5,771 bases of DNA, from assembly GCA_002310075.1 (NCBI GenBank), contig DBXU01000047.1, positions 783-6,553 on the forward strand, in the 5' to 3' direction. The DNA is from Bacteroidales bacterium UBA1204 (GTDB lineage Bacteria > Bacteroidota > Bacteroidia > Bacteroidales > F082). Within the stretch, counting starts at the first letter, position 1; the number at the start of each line of letters is the position of its first letter. Under the pieces are notes generated by a model. The model had not been told where the DNA came from and made no database searches. It saw only the letters and a list, made by a program, of their open reading frames with translations. Positions 1 to 5,771 of the stretch are shown here, piece after piece. The position numbers were made by a program, and so were the translations under genes.

Positions 1-203
1 TCCTTGGTCATGGTGTGGTTGCCGTTCACTTTTACCACAGGCACGCTGAGGTTCTCCACGCCGTTGGCCGTCATCACACGACAACGGTTGCGATAGGTCT
101 GCTTGTGATAGGTCTCCCATATCTCAACGACAGGCGCGTCTTCTTTCAGAAAACGCGCCATGTAGCTGATACTAGGGAAATAGGCTGTCGTGAAAAGCGT
201 CAT
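1..203 (-). CDS. WbqC-like family protein, N-terminal part (cut by window edge)
   Basis: The first 67 codons are visible; the rest lies beyond the left edge. The protein opens with MTLFTTAYFPSISYMARF, then has a WETYHKQTYRNRCRV segment at about residues 29-43 and NGVENLSVPVVK at about 47-58. This order (start-proximal 'AYFPxIxY', then 'E-Y-KQTYRNRC', then a short beta strand ending in 'VPV') is typical of the WbqC-like family (PF08889) of Bacteroidota. Family members are often found near polysaccharide or O-antigen genes, and WbqC itself is linked to surface glycan synthesis, but the biochemical role is poorly settled. No signal peptide is present, so it should be cytoplasmic. The start is well fixed: its ATG overlaps the TGA of the upstream thioredoxin gene in an ATGA junction (200-203), and family proteins begin this close to the AYFP motif. 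The family call is made from memory of the motif pattern. Confidence 0.8.
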   Translation of the reverse strand, partial: MTLFTTAYFPSISYMARFLKEDAPVVEIWETYHKQTYRNRCRVMTANGVENLSVPVVKVNGNHTMTK

Positions 204-637
204 TTGAGCAGTTTTTCCACCACCACTTTTTTGTATTCTTGTTCCGGCATGGCCCCGACTTGCATCATCGGCTGTCCTTCCATCGGGATGAAGAGCACCA
301 TGGGGATGCTCCTCACGTTGAAAGCCTTGGAAAGACCTTTCTCATGGTCTGTGTTGACCTTGTAAACCAACAATTTGCCATCATATTCTTCCGCCAGTTT
401 TTCCATAATGGGGGCTACACGGCGGCAGGGACCACACCAATCGGCGTAGAAGTCGATGATGGCGGGTAGCTTCCCTTTGTAATTGAAAACAGTCGGGTCT
501 TTCTCGAAATCCCAAACTTGTTTTAGGAATTCGTTATAAGTCAGATGTTTAACTTTCGATTCTGCTTTTTTTTCTTGCGCATTGACCGTGAAGGCTGTGG
601 CAAGGATGACCATGGCAATAAAGATGGTTTTTCTCAT
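200..637 (-). CDS. Exported thioredoxin-family protein (WCGPC)
   Basis: A 145-residue protein with an N-terminal signal peptide (about residues 1-20, ending VNA before Gln21) and one thioredoxin fold. The redox motif WCGPC is at residues 67-71, preceded by the beta strand AIIDFYAD, and the cis-proline loop (SIP) ends at Pro112. These are the parts needed for a dithiol oxidoreductase, and the signal peptide places it in the periplasm. WCGPC is the classical thioredoxin sequence and suggests a reducing role, such as delivering electrons to periplasmic disulfides; partners are not visible. An in-frame ATG 33 bases upstream (670) would add MLFLYPKNQVT before the signal peptide and would overlap the -7 box at 659-666, so 637 is preferred. 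The gene ends inside the start of the WbqC-like gene (ATGA overlap), so the two are likely co-translated. It lies divergently from hutI. The fold is certain; assignment to a named subfamily is not possible. Confidence 0.92.
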   Translation of the reverse strand: MRKTIFIAMVILATAFTVNAQEKKAESKVKHLTYNEFLKQVWDFEKDPTVFNYKGKLPAIIDFYADWCGPCRRVAPIMEKLAEEYDGKLLVYKVNTDHEKGLSKAFNVRSIPMVLFIPMEGQPMMQVGAMPEQEYKKVVVEKLLK

Positions 638-658
638 TGTGACTTGATTTTTCGGGTA

Positions 659-666
659 CAAAAATA
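659..666 (-). promoter_or_regulatory. Candidate -7 box for the thioredoxin / WbqC-like unit
   Basis: On the minus strand this reads TATTTTTG, matching the Bacteroidota -7 consensus TAnnTTTG. It lies 21 bases upstream of the chosen ATG at 637, so the leader would be only about 15 bases. No convincing TTG -33 element is found 19-21 bases further upstream; TTTGCA at 677-682 is too close. The surrounding DNA is rich in A/T runs, which raises the odds of a chance match. Confidence 0.45.
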
Positions 667-697
667 GCAAAAATCGTGCAAATGGCCTTTTTTTCCT

Positions 698-705
698 TAC
701 TTTTG
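698..705 (+). promoter_or_regulatory. Candidate -7 box for hutI
   Basis: TACTTTTG matches the Bacteroidota consensus TAnnTTTG and is followed by C, giving the common TAnnTTTGC form. The hutI ATG is at 724, so transcription would begin near 711 and leave a leader of only about 13 bases, too short for a riboswitch or attenuator. The -33 position holds at best GTG (676-678) with a 19-base gap, a weak match to TTG. The last part of the box lies in a 10-base palindrome, TTTTGCAAAA (701-710), which might be an operator half or simply an A/T-rich coincidence. Confidence 0.6.
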
Positions 706-723
706 CAAAAAATTCTAAGTATT

Positions 724-1965
724 ATGCTCATCGTCAACATCAAAGAGCTTGTCGGCATCGAGGAAAAAGGCCGACAGCTGAAACGCGGCAAAGAAATGGC
801 CGAAACGGGTAGGATTAAGAATGCTTTCCTCTATATTAAAGGCAAAAAAATCATGGATTACGGCTCGATGGATTCGGAAGCCTGCCGTAAATATCTCGCT
901 GAAAACCATCGTATTCACGATGTAAAAGGCAGCGTTGTGATGCCCGCTTTCTGCGATTCACACACGCATCTGGTCTATGCCAATTCGCGTGAGCTGGAGT
1001 TTGTGGACAAGATTCGTGGCCTCAGTTATGAAGAAATTGCCAAAAGGGGAGGAGGCATCCTCAACTCGGCCAAGGCGACAGCAGCTGCTTCGGAGGACGA
1101 GCTGTATGACATGGCCCAGCAACGTCTTGACGAGGTGATGCGCATGGGCACGGGCGCCATCGAGATCAAGAGTGGCTACGGACTCACGACCGAGAGTGAG
1201 CTGAAACTGCTCCGCGTTATCCGCCGCCTAAAGGAGAACTCTCCCTTGACTATCAAATCGAACTTCCTGGGGGCACATGGCATCCCGATGGAGTATCGTG
1301 GACATCAGGAAGATTATGTCGACCTGGTCATCAACGAAATGATTCCGCTAGTGGCGGCTGAGGATTTGGCCGATTTCATCGACGTGTTCTGCGACCAAGG
1401 CTTTTTCACCGTCGAGGACACCGAACGCATCCTTATGGCAGGCATCAAATATGGCATGAGGCCGAAGATCCATGCCAATGAGATGGCCATCTCGGGTGGC
1501 GTGCAGGTGGGCGTGAAATATGGAGCCATCTCCGTCGACCACCTTGAGCAGATGGGTGACGCCGAGATCGAGTGCCTGAAAGACACCGAGACCATGCCGA
1601 CCATCCTTCCAGGATGTGCCTTCTTCCTCAACCTGCCGCTCTCGCCGGCGCGCAAGATGATTGATGCGGGTTTGCCTGTGGCCATGGCCTCCGACTTCAA
1701 CCCTGGCACCTCGCCCTCAGGCAACATGCAGCTCATCCTCTCGATGGCCTGCATCCGCTACCGCCTGACCCCCGAAGAGGCACTGAACGCCACCACGCTC
1801 AACACGGCCTACGCCATGGGCGTGAGCGATGAGGTGGGCAGCATCACTAAGGGCAAACTTGCCAACCTCATCATCACTCAACCGATGACCCAGTTGGAGT
1901 TTATGCCGTATTACTATGGCGCCAATAAGGTGGCGAAGATGATTCTGAATGGAAAGTTCATATAG
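724..1965 (+). CDS. hutI: Imidazolonepropionase (histidine degradation)
   Basis: A 413-residue cytoplasmic metal-dependent amidohydrolase that hydrolyses 4-imidazolone-5-propanoate to N-formimino-L-glutamate, the third step of histidine breakdown. The length fits the family. Metal-site motifs are in order: DSHTHLVY with His80 and His82, His250 in KIHANEM, and Asp324 in MASDFNPGTSPSGN. His185 (LGAHG), His273 (SVDHLE), Arg89, and the GTGAIEIKSGYGL segment at 142-154 are also typical of HutI and shape the substrate pocket. The ATG at 724 is chosen because the protein then starts MLIVNIKELVGI, as HutI proteins normally do; the in-frame ATG at 676 lies upstream of the candidate promoter. No hutH, hutU or ftcD is visible: the upstream neighbour is a divergent thioredoxin gene and the downstream neighbours are envelope genes. 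The middle and 3' part is visibly more G/C-rich in third positions than the three genes that follow. Confidence 0.96.
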   Translation: MLIVNIKELVGIEEKGRQLKRGKEMAETGRIKNAFLYIKGKKIMDYGSMDSEACRKYLAENHRIHDVKGSVVMPAFCDSHTHLVYANSRELEFVDKIRGLSYEEIAKRGGGILNSAKATAAASEDELYDMAQQRLDEVMRMGTGAIEIKSGYGLTTESELKLLRVIRRLKENSPLTIKSNFLGAHGIPMEYRGHQEDYVDLVINEMIPLVAAEDLADFIDVFCDQGFFTVEDTERILMAGIKYGMRPKIHANEMAISGGVQVGVKYGAISVDHLEQMGDAEIECLKDTETMPTILPGCAFFLNLPLSPARKMIDAGLPVAMASDFNPGTSPSGNMQLILSMACIRYRLTPEEALNATTLNTAYAMGVSDEVGSITKGKLANLIITQPMTQLEFMPYYYGANKVAKMILNGKFI

Positions 1966-1978
1966 TTAATTGAGAAAG

Positions 1979-3514
1979 ATGAGACGCATAAGATTATTAT
2001 TCGTTGTAGTTTGCTTGACACTGCTTGCCATGTCCTGCAACAAGAAACATTATAATTTGGGCAACGTTAGCGGCGCCAATATGGAAGGCGAAGTGCTTCT
2101 GCCCCTGGCATCGGGGTCATATACAGTCGAAGACCTGATGAAACGCTTTCAAATCGATTCGTTGATCGCTTTCCAACCTTCTGGGGAGATGTCGTATAAT
2201 TATCAATATGAGCATCTAAAAGCCTTGGACGCTGATAAGATGCTTCGTTTCGACGACTACGAGACGTCGTACACATGGAATCTTGACCTTTCGTGGATTC
2301 CACAATGGCTGCTGCCTATCGATACCGTGTTCCATTATAACGAGACGATACATCTGGAGACGGAACACCTCAACGTGTTGTATGCTTCCTTGAAGCGTGG
2401 CAATATTACAGGTGTTGTATCCAATTTCGACCAGTTGGCACAAATCAACCACCTTACCATCCACTTTTTGGAACTGAAGGATGCCAATGGGCAACCGTTG
2501 GAGTTTGGCTTGTCGCAAGGGAGCGGTACCATGGAAATGGGAGTGGAGAATTGTTTTTACGAAAGCAATGAGGCCAATGTCATACATGTGGAGCTGGATG
2601 TGGATTTCACCATGACGGAACCTCCTGCGCATGCCGTGGACTTGTATTTTGAGGTGTCACTGAAAGACATGGCGATTCAGGAGATGCGCGGCACGGTCGA
2701 CAACTATGCTTCAGAAAGCCGTATCGATACGACCTTTAGTCTCTTTCCTGACAATATTTCAGGATTGTTGGAAATCAATGGAGCCAATATGAGAGTTAAA
2801 GAACGTAACGGTTTTGCTCTTCCTGCGCGTTTGGTGGTTGATACGGCTTTGGTGTCGGAAGAAGGGATGACACCGTTCTCCATCTTCAACACGATGCCGC
2901 TCTCCATAGATTTACCTTTTTCCGATGGATATGTCGAAGTCTTCGACCAGAATCTGACCGGTTGGCTGACGCCTTCTGACAACATGGTTACAGCTACTTC
3001 GAGTTTTATCGTGAACCCAGAAGGCGTGAACGACATTGTCACCGTGTACGACACTTGCTCTCTTGACGTTAAAGTCGATGTCGAGATCCCTTTGGCTTTT
3101 CAGGCTGACGAGATAAGATATGTTGATACTGTTGAAATGAAGCTGTCGGAAATCGAATATCCCGAATGGGTCAAGAGCCTGACATTGGAACTGACTTTTG
3201 TTTCCACCATGCCTTTCAACTTTAAGGGCCAATTCTACATGTACGACTCACAAACCCAAAGTGTAAACGATGAGCTTTTGGACGAGCCCGTGGCCATTGC
3301 CGCGTCGTTTGACGGGAAACCTGTCACGACGACGGTGCGTATTGTCATCACTGAAGAAAGACTTAATGAAGTCATGCGGTCCGATTCTATCATCATGGAA
3401 TACATTGTGGATACTGAATCGCACGACATCATTTTGAACGCCAAGCAGTCGTTGCAGTTCAACGTAAAAGCGCGTGTGGAATACGACGGTGTTGTTGAAT
3501 TTGAAAATGAATGA
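1979..3514 (+). CDS. Large lipoprotein of unrecognised family
   Basis: A 511-residue protein with a lipoprotein signal: two arginines, a hydrophobic core, then LLAMSC, with Cys20 as the likely lipidated residue. The next residues are NKK, not the acidic run linked to surface export in Bacteroidota, so I infer a periplasm-facing anchor. I do not recognise the family. The rest is mostly alternating hydrophobic/polar, beta-strand-like sequence with few helices and no membrane segment. Several stretches, such as SGLLEINGANMRV followed by GFALPARL, and later SLTLELTFVSTMPFNF, recall LEA-like or immunoglobulin-like beta-sandwich repeats of other Bacteroidota lipoproteins; this is a weak impression. 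The ATG at 1979 puts the positive residues directly before the hydrophobic core; a TTG at 1970 would only add RK. The gene starts 13 bases after hutI with no visible promoter, and its stop overlaps the ATG of the next gene. It may assist or anchor the barrel protein that follows. Confidence 0.85.
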   Translation: MRRIRLLFVVVCLTLLAMSCNKKHYNLGNVSGANMEGEVLLPLASGSYTVEDLMKRFQIDSLIAFQPSGEMSYNYQYEHLKALDADKMLRFDDYETSYTWNLDLSWIPQWLLPIDTVFHYNETIHLETEHLNVLYASLKRGNITGVVSNFDQLAQINHLTIHFLELKDANGQPLEFGLSQGSGTMEMGVENCFYESNEANVIHVELDVDFTMTEPPAHAVDLYFEVSLKDMAIQEMRGTVDNYASESRIDTTFSLFPDNISGLLEINGANMRVKERNGFALPARLVVDTALVSEEGMTPFSIFNTMPLSIDLPFSDGYVEVFDQNLTGWLTPSDNMVTATSSFIVNPEGVNDIVTVYDTCSLDVKVDVEIPLAFQADEIRYVDTVEMKLSEIEYPEWVKSLTLELTFVSTMPFNFKGQFYMYDSQTQSVNDELLDEPVAIAASFDGKPVTTTVRIVITEERLNEVMRSDSIIMEYIVDTESHDIILNAKQSLQFNVKARVEYDGVVEFENE

Positions 3515-4944
3515 TTATGAATAGAATAAGTTTGTTTTTTGCCTTGCTGATGCTGACATTGAGTAGTGCCGTGATGCGCGCTCAGGAGGTCTCACCTGTT
3601 GATTTCATGCGACTGAATCCTTATCAGCTGAAAAGTAATCCTGCGGCCGACTTGCCTTATGAGAGTGTGATGTCGATGGTGATTGGTAACATTGGTTTGA
3701 ATGTCCAAACAACGACATTGCGTTATGACAATATCTTTGATTTTGATGCGTCAGGGCGTCCCGCGACGGTCAATTTGAAGAAGCTGGCCAATAGCCTGCA
3801 TGACAACAATTTTGTCGTCATTGACGTGAACGAAAACCTTTTCAGTCTCTATCGCCGTGTTGGTGAAGGCATGTTTACCTATGACCACAATGTCAAGGCG
3901 CATGGCGCGCTAAAGTATAACGACGGCTTGTTCCAGCTGCTGGCCAATGGCAACGCTGCTTTTGTGGGAGACAACAATCCAGCCCATGTGGACATGAACC
4001 TTGATGCCACGGTGTACCATGAGTTTTCGGTGGGATACCAACGTAGAATCAACGACAACCTGTCTGTGGGTGGCAGGGCAAAGCTGCTTTTTGGCTTTGC
4101 CAATGTTACTACGGATGTTTGTGATGCCAAACTCTTTACGGATGCTGATACTTATGCTCTTTCGATAGAGGAAAACGTGGGAGCCCGTATGTCGTTGCCT
4201 AATATGGTCTTTATTAATAATAAAGGTATGTTAGACGCAAGAGGCCCTTTGAGTGTTGGCGACTTTTTCCATAATCCAGGTTTTGGCGTTGACTTTGGCG
4301 CTGAGTACCGTTTTAATGATCAGTTGGGCGTAGTGGCCGCTGTCAACGACCTCGGTTTCATTCATTGGGGAGGAAACGATTTCAAGTTGGATGGCGACAT
4401 CCACGATGTGGGACAGTTCTATGACAATGGTTCGTTTTTGTATGAGGGTATCCATGTGGATCAGTTGCAGCATATCTTTTCAGACAAAGACTATCGTGAA
4501 AAGTTTTTTGACACCATACAGCAGTATTTCCAAGTGCAGTTGAACTCCATGGAGAATTATACGACCATGCTGAACACCAACCTTTTGTTGCGAGGCTATT
4601 ATGACTTCACTCCGCAAAATAGAGTGGTTGCGCAGGCGCAAGGCCGTTTCATTGGCAATGGTTTTCGTCCGGCCTTCACAGTGGCCTATTGTGGCACATT
4701 CTTCGACAATCTCAACGTTTGTGCCACCTATACGGCAATGCCCCACAGCTACGACAACATTGGCCTCGGTCTATCAGCAATGATCGAGACTTGTAATATA
4801 TACCTGACCACCAATAATCTGGTTGGGCTTTTCAAGCCATTGAATACAAGCGCGTTTAATGCTCAAGTAGGAGTGGTCTTTAACTTGTTTACTGAAGGTC
4901 GACACACCATTGACGAGTCGGGCAGACCGAAGTATTTGCAATGA
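3511..4944 (+). CDS. DUF5723-type outer-membrane beta-barrel protein
   Basis: A 477-residue exported protein. The signal peptide covers about residues 1-24 (MRA before Gln25). The mature part begins with an NPYQLKSNPAADLPYE segment (34-51, NPA at 43-45), followed by many amphipathic strands rich in Gly, Asn and aromatic residues, as in an outer-membrane barrel. Landmarks that match my memory of the Bacteroidota family DUF5723 are: a GNAAF segment near 147, VGYQRRINDNLSVGGRAKLLFG (174-195), NPGFGVDFGAEYRF (255-268), NDLGFIHW (279-286), a more helical stretch at about 316-345, then ENYTTML (348-354), and a final series of strands including SYDNIGLGL and GVVFNLF. The family has no established function; its fold is broadly like the PorP/SprF and FadL-type barrels. 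The start at 3511 forms an ATGA overlap with the lipoprotein stop; ATG at 3517 is the alternative. Its own stop overlaps the next start. Confidence 0.78.
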   Translation: MIMNRISLFFALLMLTLSSAVMRAQEVSPVDFMRLNPYQLKSNPAADLPYESVMSMVIGNIGLNVQTTTLRYDNIFDFDASGRPATVNLKKLANSLHDNNFVVIDVNENLFSLYRRVGEGMFTYDHNVKAHGALKYNDGLFQLLANGNAAFVGDNNPAHVDMNLDATVYHEFSVGYQRRINDNLSVGGRAKLLFGFANVTTDVCDAKLFTDADTYALSIEENVGARMSLPNMVFINNKGMLDARGPLSVGDFFHNPGFGVDFGAEYRFNDQLGVVAAVNDLGFIHWGGNDFKLDGDIHDVGQFYDNGSFLYEGIHVDQLQHIFSDKDYREKFFDTIQQYFQVQLNSMENYTTMLNTNLLLRGYYDFTPQNRVVAQAQGRFIGNGFRPAFTVAYCGTFFDNLNVCATYTAMPHSYDNIGLGLSAMIETCNIYLTTNNLVGLFKPLNTSAFNAQVGVVFNLFTEGRHTIDESGRPKYLQ

Positions 4945-5726
4945 GAAAACTAGAAGCCATGATGAAAAAGATCATATTTGGATTGATGCTGCTTTTGTCC
5001 GCTCAATGCGTAGTGGCTCAGACGATGGATTCAATCGATTGTAATTTTTGGTGGCCCGAGGATGAGCAAGTCATGTGGGGTATTCCAGAACAAATGCCCA
5101 ATTTTCCTGGTGGGGAGACTGTGTTAATGGATTACATCTCAGAGCATTTGGTCTATCCCCAGGAAGCAAAGGAAGCAGGCATTGAAGGATTTGTTTTTGT
5201 TGGAGTAGTCGTGATGAAAGATGGCAGATTGGCATGCGCCAAGGTTCTTAACGGATTGGGCTATGGTTGCGATGAAGCGGCATTGGAGGTCTTTGAAGGA
5301 ATGTCCAAGTGGATGCCAGCCATGCATCGAGGCAAAGCGATTTGTTATCCATACGAAGTTCCTGTTTTTTTTGGTCATAAACAGGAAAGCGTTGAGCAAG
5401 AGTTAATATTCGTTGTTGAAAATATGCCGGAATATCCTGGTGGCTTTGAGGCTATGTCTGATTTCATAAATGCCAATCTAGAATATCCGCATGAGGCGAA
5501 AGATGCGGGTATTGAAGGCAGAGTTTTTGTCAGTTTTGTTGTAGAGAAAGACGGTAGTGTGTCAAGCATCAAGTTGCTGAGAGGGATTGGCTACGGTTGC
5601 GATGAAGCGGCGATGGAAGTGGTCAGAAAAATGCCTAAATGGAAGCCTGCAACACAGAAGGGTAAGCCAGTTCGTGTGCAATATCAGATACCTTTCACTT
5701 TCAAGTTGGAGGATCTACAAGAATAA
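4941..5726 (+). CDS. Exported protein with two tandem TonB C-terminal domains
   Basis: A 261-residue protein with a cleavable signal peptide (MKKIIFGLMLLLSAQCVVA, then Gln27) and two copies of the TonB C-terminal domain (PF03544 type) at about residues 51-144 and 161-254. Each copy has MPxFPGG or MPxYPGG, YPxEAKxAGIEG, VxKDG, GxGYGCDEAA and MxKWxPAxxxGK. In ordinary TonB this domain binds the TonB box of outer-membrane receptors, while an N-terminal membrane anchor couples to ExbB-ExbD. Here there is no permanent anchor and no proline-rich spacer, so the mature protein should be soluble in the periplasm and unable to transmit energy by itself. The mature part has five cysteines (34, 99, 110, 135, 220); 110 and 220 are equivalent between copies. 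The start at 4941 forms an ATGA overlap with the barrel gene; ATGs at 4959 and 4962 give a more usual signal peptide and are equally possible. Automatic annotation would probably say 'energy transducer TonB', which would be misleading. Confidence 0.9.
   Translation: MRKLEAMMKKIIFGLMLLLSAQCVVAQTMDSIDCNFWWPEDEQVMWGIPEQMPNFPGGETVLMDYISEHLVYPQEAKEAGIEGFVFVGVVVMKDGRLACAKVLNGLGYGCDEAALEVFEGMSKWMPAMHRGKAICYPYEVPVFFGHKQESVEQELIFVVENMPEYPGGFEAMSDFINANLEYPHEAKDAGIEGRVFVSFVVEKDGSVSSIKLLRGIGYGCDEAAMEVVRKMPKWKPATQKGKPVRVQYQIPFTFKLEDLQE
5091..5702 (+). repeat. Internal tandem duplication of the TonB C-terminal domain
   Basis: Two in-frame copies, 5091-5372 and 5421-5702, are offset by exactly 330 bases (110 residues). 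By hand alignment about half of the 94 aligned residues are identical (I count 49), with no gap needed. The DNA is diverged over most of the length, but 5259-5281 and 5589-5611 differ at a single base out of 23, covering the GYGCDEAA motif. A linker of about 16 residues (145-160) joins the domains. Confidence 0.9.
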
Positions 5727-5737
5727 TTTCTATTTCA

Positions 5738-5752
5738 TTTTCGTATCGAAAA
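5738..5752. repeat. Short inverted repeat next to the right-hand promoter
   Basis: TTTTCG (5738-5743) and CGAAAA (5747-5752) are perfect inverted copies separated by TAT. The element ends six bases before the -7 box at 5759. With only two G-C pairs per arm and no T-run after it, it is a poor intrinsic terminator; an operator for the next gene is possible, and chance is not excluded. Confidence 0.3.
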
Positions 5753-5758
5753 AAGCCG

Positions 5759-5766
5759 TACCTTTG
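5759..5766 (+). promoter_or_regulatory. Candidate -7 box for the next gene beyond the right edge
   Basis: TACCTTTG followed by C is the strongest match in the window to the Bacteroidota -7 element TAnnTTTG. It lies 33 bases after the stop of the tandem TonB-domain gene, so a new transcription unit probably starts just outside the window. At the -33 distance only T-rich sequence without a clear TTG is found (about 5733-5743). Confidence 0.6.
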
Positions 5767-5771
5767 CCGCG

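Noticed and set aside
15..365. 116-codon plus-strand frame across the WbqC-like and thioredoxin genes
   Set aside because: It runs antisense to two genes with strong family motifs and has no motif of its own.
676..723. Upstream ATG at 676 that would extend HutI by 16 residues
   Set aside because: It lies before the candidate -7 box, adds residues unlike the family, and HutI proteins normally begin as the protein does from 724.
1314..1754. 146-codon open frame on the minus strand within hutI
   Set aside because: It is opposite a clearly real gene, and the translation has no recognisable domain; G/C-rich codons of hutI explain the lack of stops.
1970..1978. TTG start for the lipoprotein
   Set aside because: It adds only three residues, and the ATG at 1979 gives a normal lipoprotein signal; TTG starts are rare in this group.
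1966..1978. Terminator or promoter between hutI and the lipoprotein gene
   Set aside because: Thirteen bases hold no hairpin or T-run, and no TAnnTTTG match was found in the gap or the end of hutI.
4941..5021. Lipobox at Cys23 in the signal peptide of the tandem TonB-domain protein
   Set aside because: The residue before the Cys is Gln, which signal peptidase II does not normally accept; VVA before Gln27 is a good ordinary cleavage site.
3511..5726. A TonB-dependent receptor or SusC/SusD pair
   Set aside because: The barrel protein is too short for a TonB-dependent receptor and shows no plug domain, and the lipoprotein is beta-rich, unlike the helical SusD fold.

Overview
The window looks like a chromosomal segment from a member of the Bacteroidota, most likely Bacteroidales (Prevotella-like or an uncultured gut or rumen relative). 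The case rests on the protein families present (a WbqC-like protein, a DUF5723-type barrel, the 'MPxFPGG ... YPxEAKxAGIEG' type of TonB C-terminal domain), promoter -7 boxes of the form TAnnTTTG, signal peptides cleaved before Gln, and the lack of clear Shine-Dalgarno sequences. No mobile element, phage gene, CRISPR array, tRNA or rRNA was seen. Coding density is very high; the only non-coding stretches are the 86-base divergent region 638-723, a 13-base gap at 1966-1978 and the last 45 bases.

Left block, minus strand (1-637): an exported thioredoxin-fold protein with a WCGPC active site (200-637), whose stop overlaps the start of a WbqC-like gene (1-203) cut off by the window edge. The two are probably translationally coupled.

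Centre and right, plus strand (724-5726): hutI, the imidazolonepropionase of histidine degradation, read from a divergent promoter. It is followed closely by three envelope genes: a 511-residue lipoprotein of no recognised family, a 477-residue DUF5723-type outer-membrane protein, and a 261-residue exported protein made of two TonB C-terminal domains in tandem. The three envelope genes are joined by two 4-base ATGA overlaps, and the gap from hutI to the lipoprotein gene shows no promoter, so all four may share a transcript. The end of the window carries a strong -7 box (TACCTTTG) that probably starts the next transcription unit beyond the edge.

hutI, the thioredoxin and the WbqC-like gene are ordinary family members. 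The part most likely to hold something undescribed is the coupled lipoprotein / barrel / soluble tandem-TonB-domain cassette. Its joint function is an inference from gene order, not something the sequence proves.
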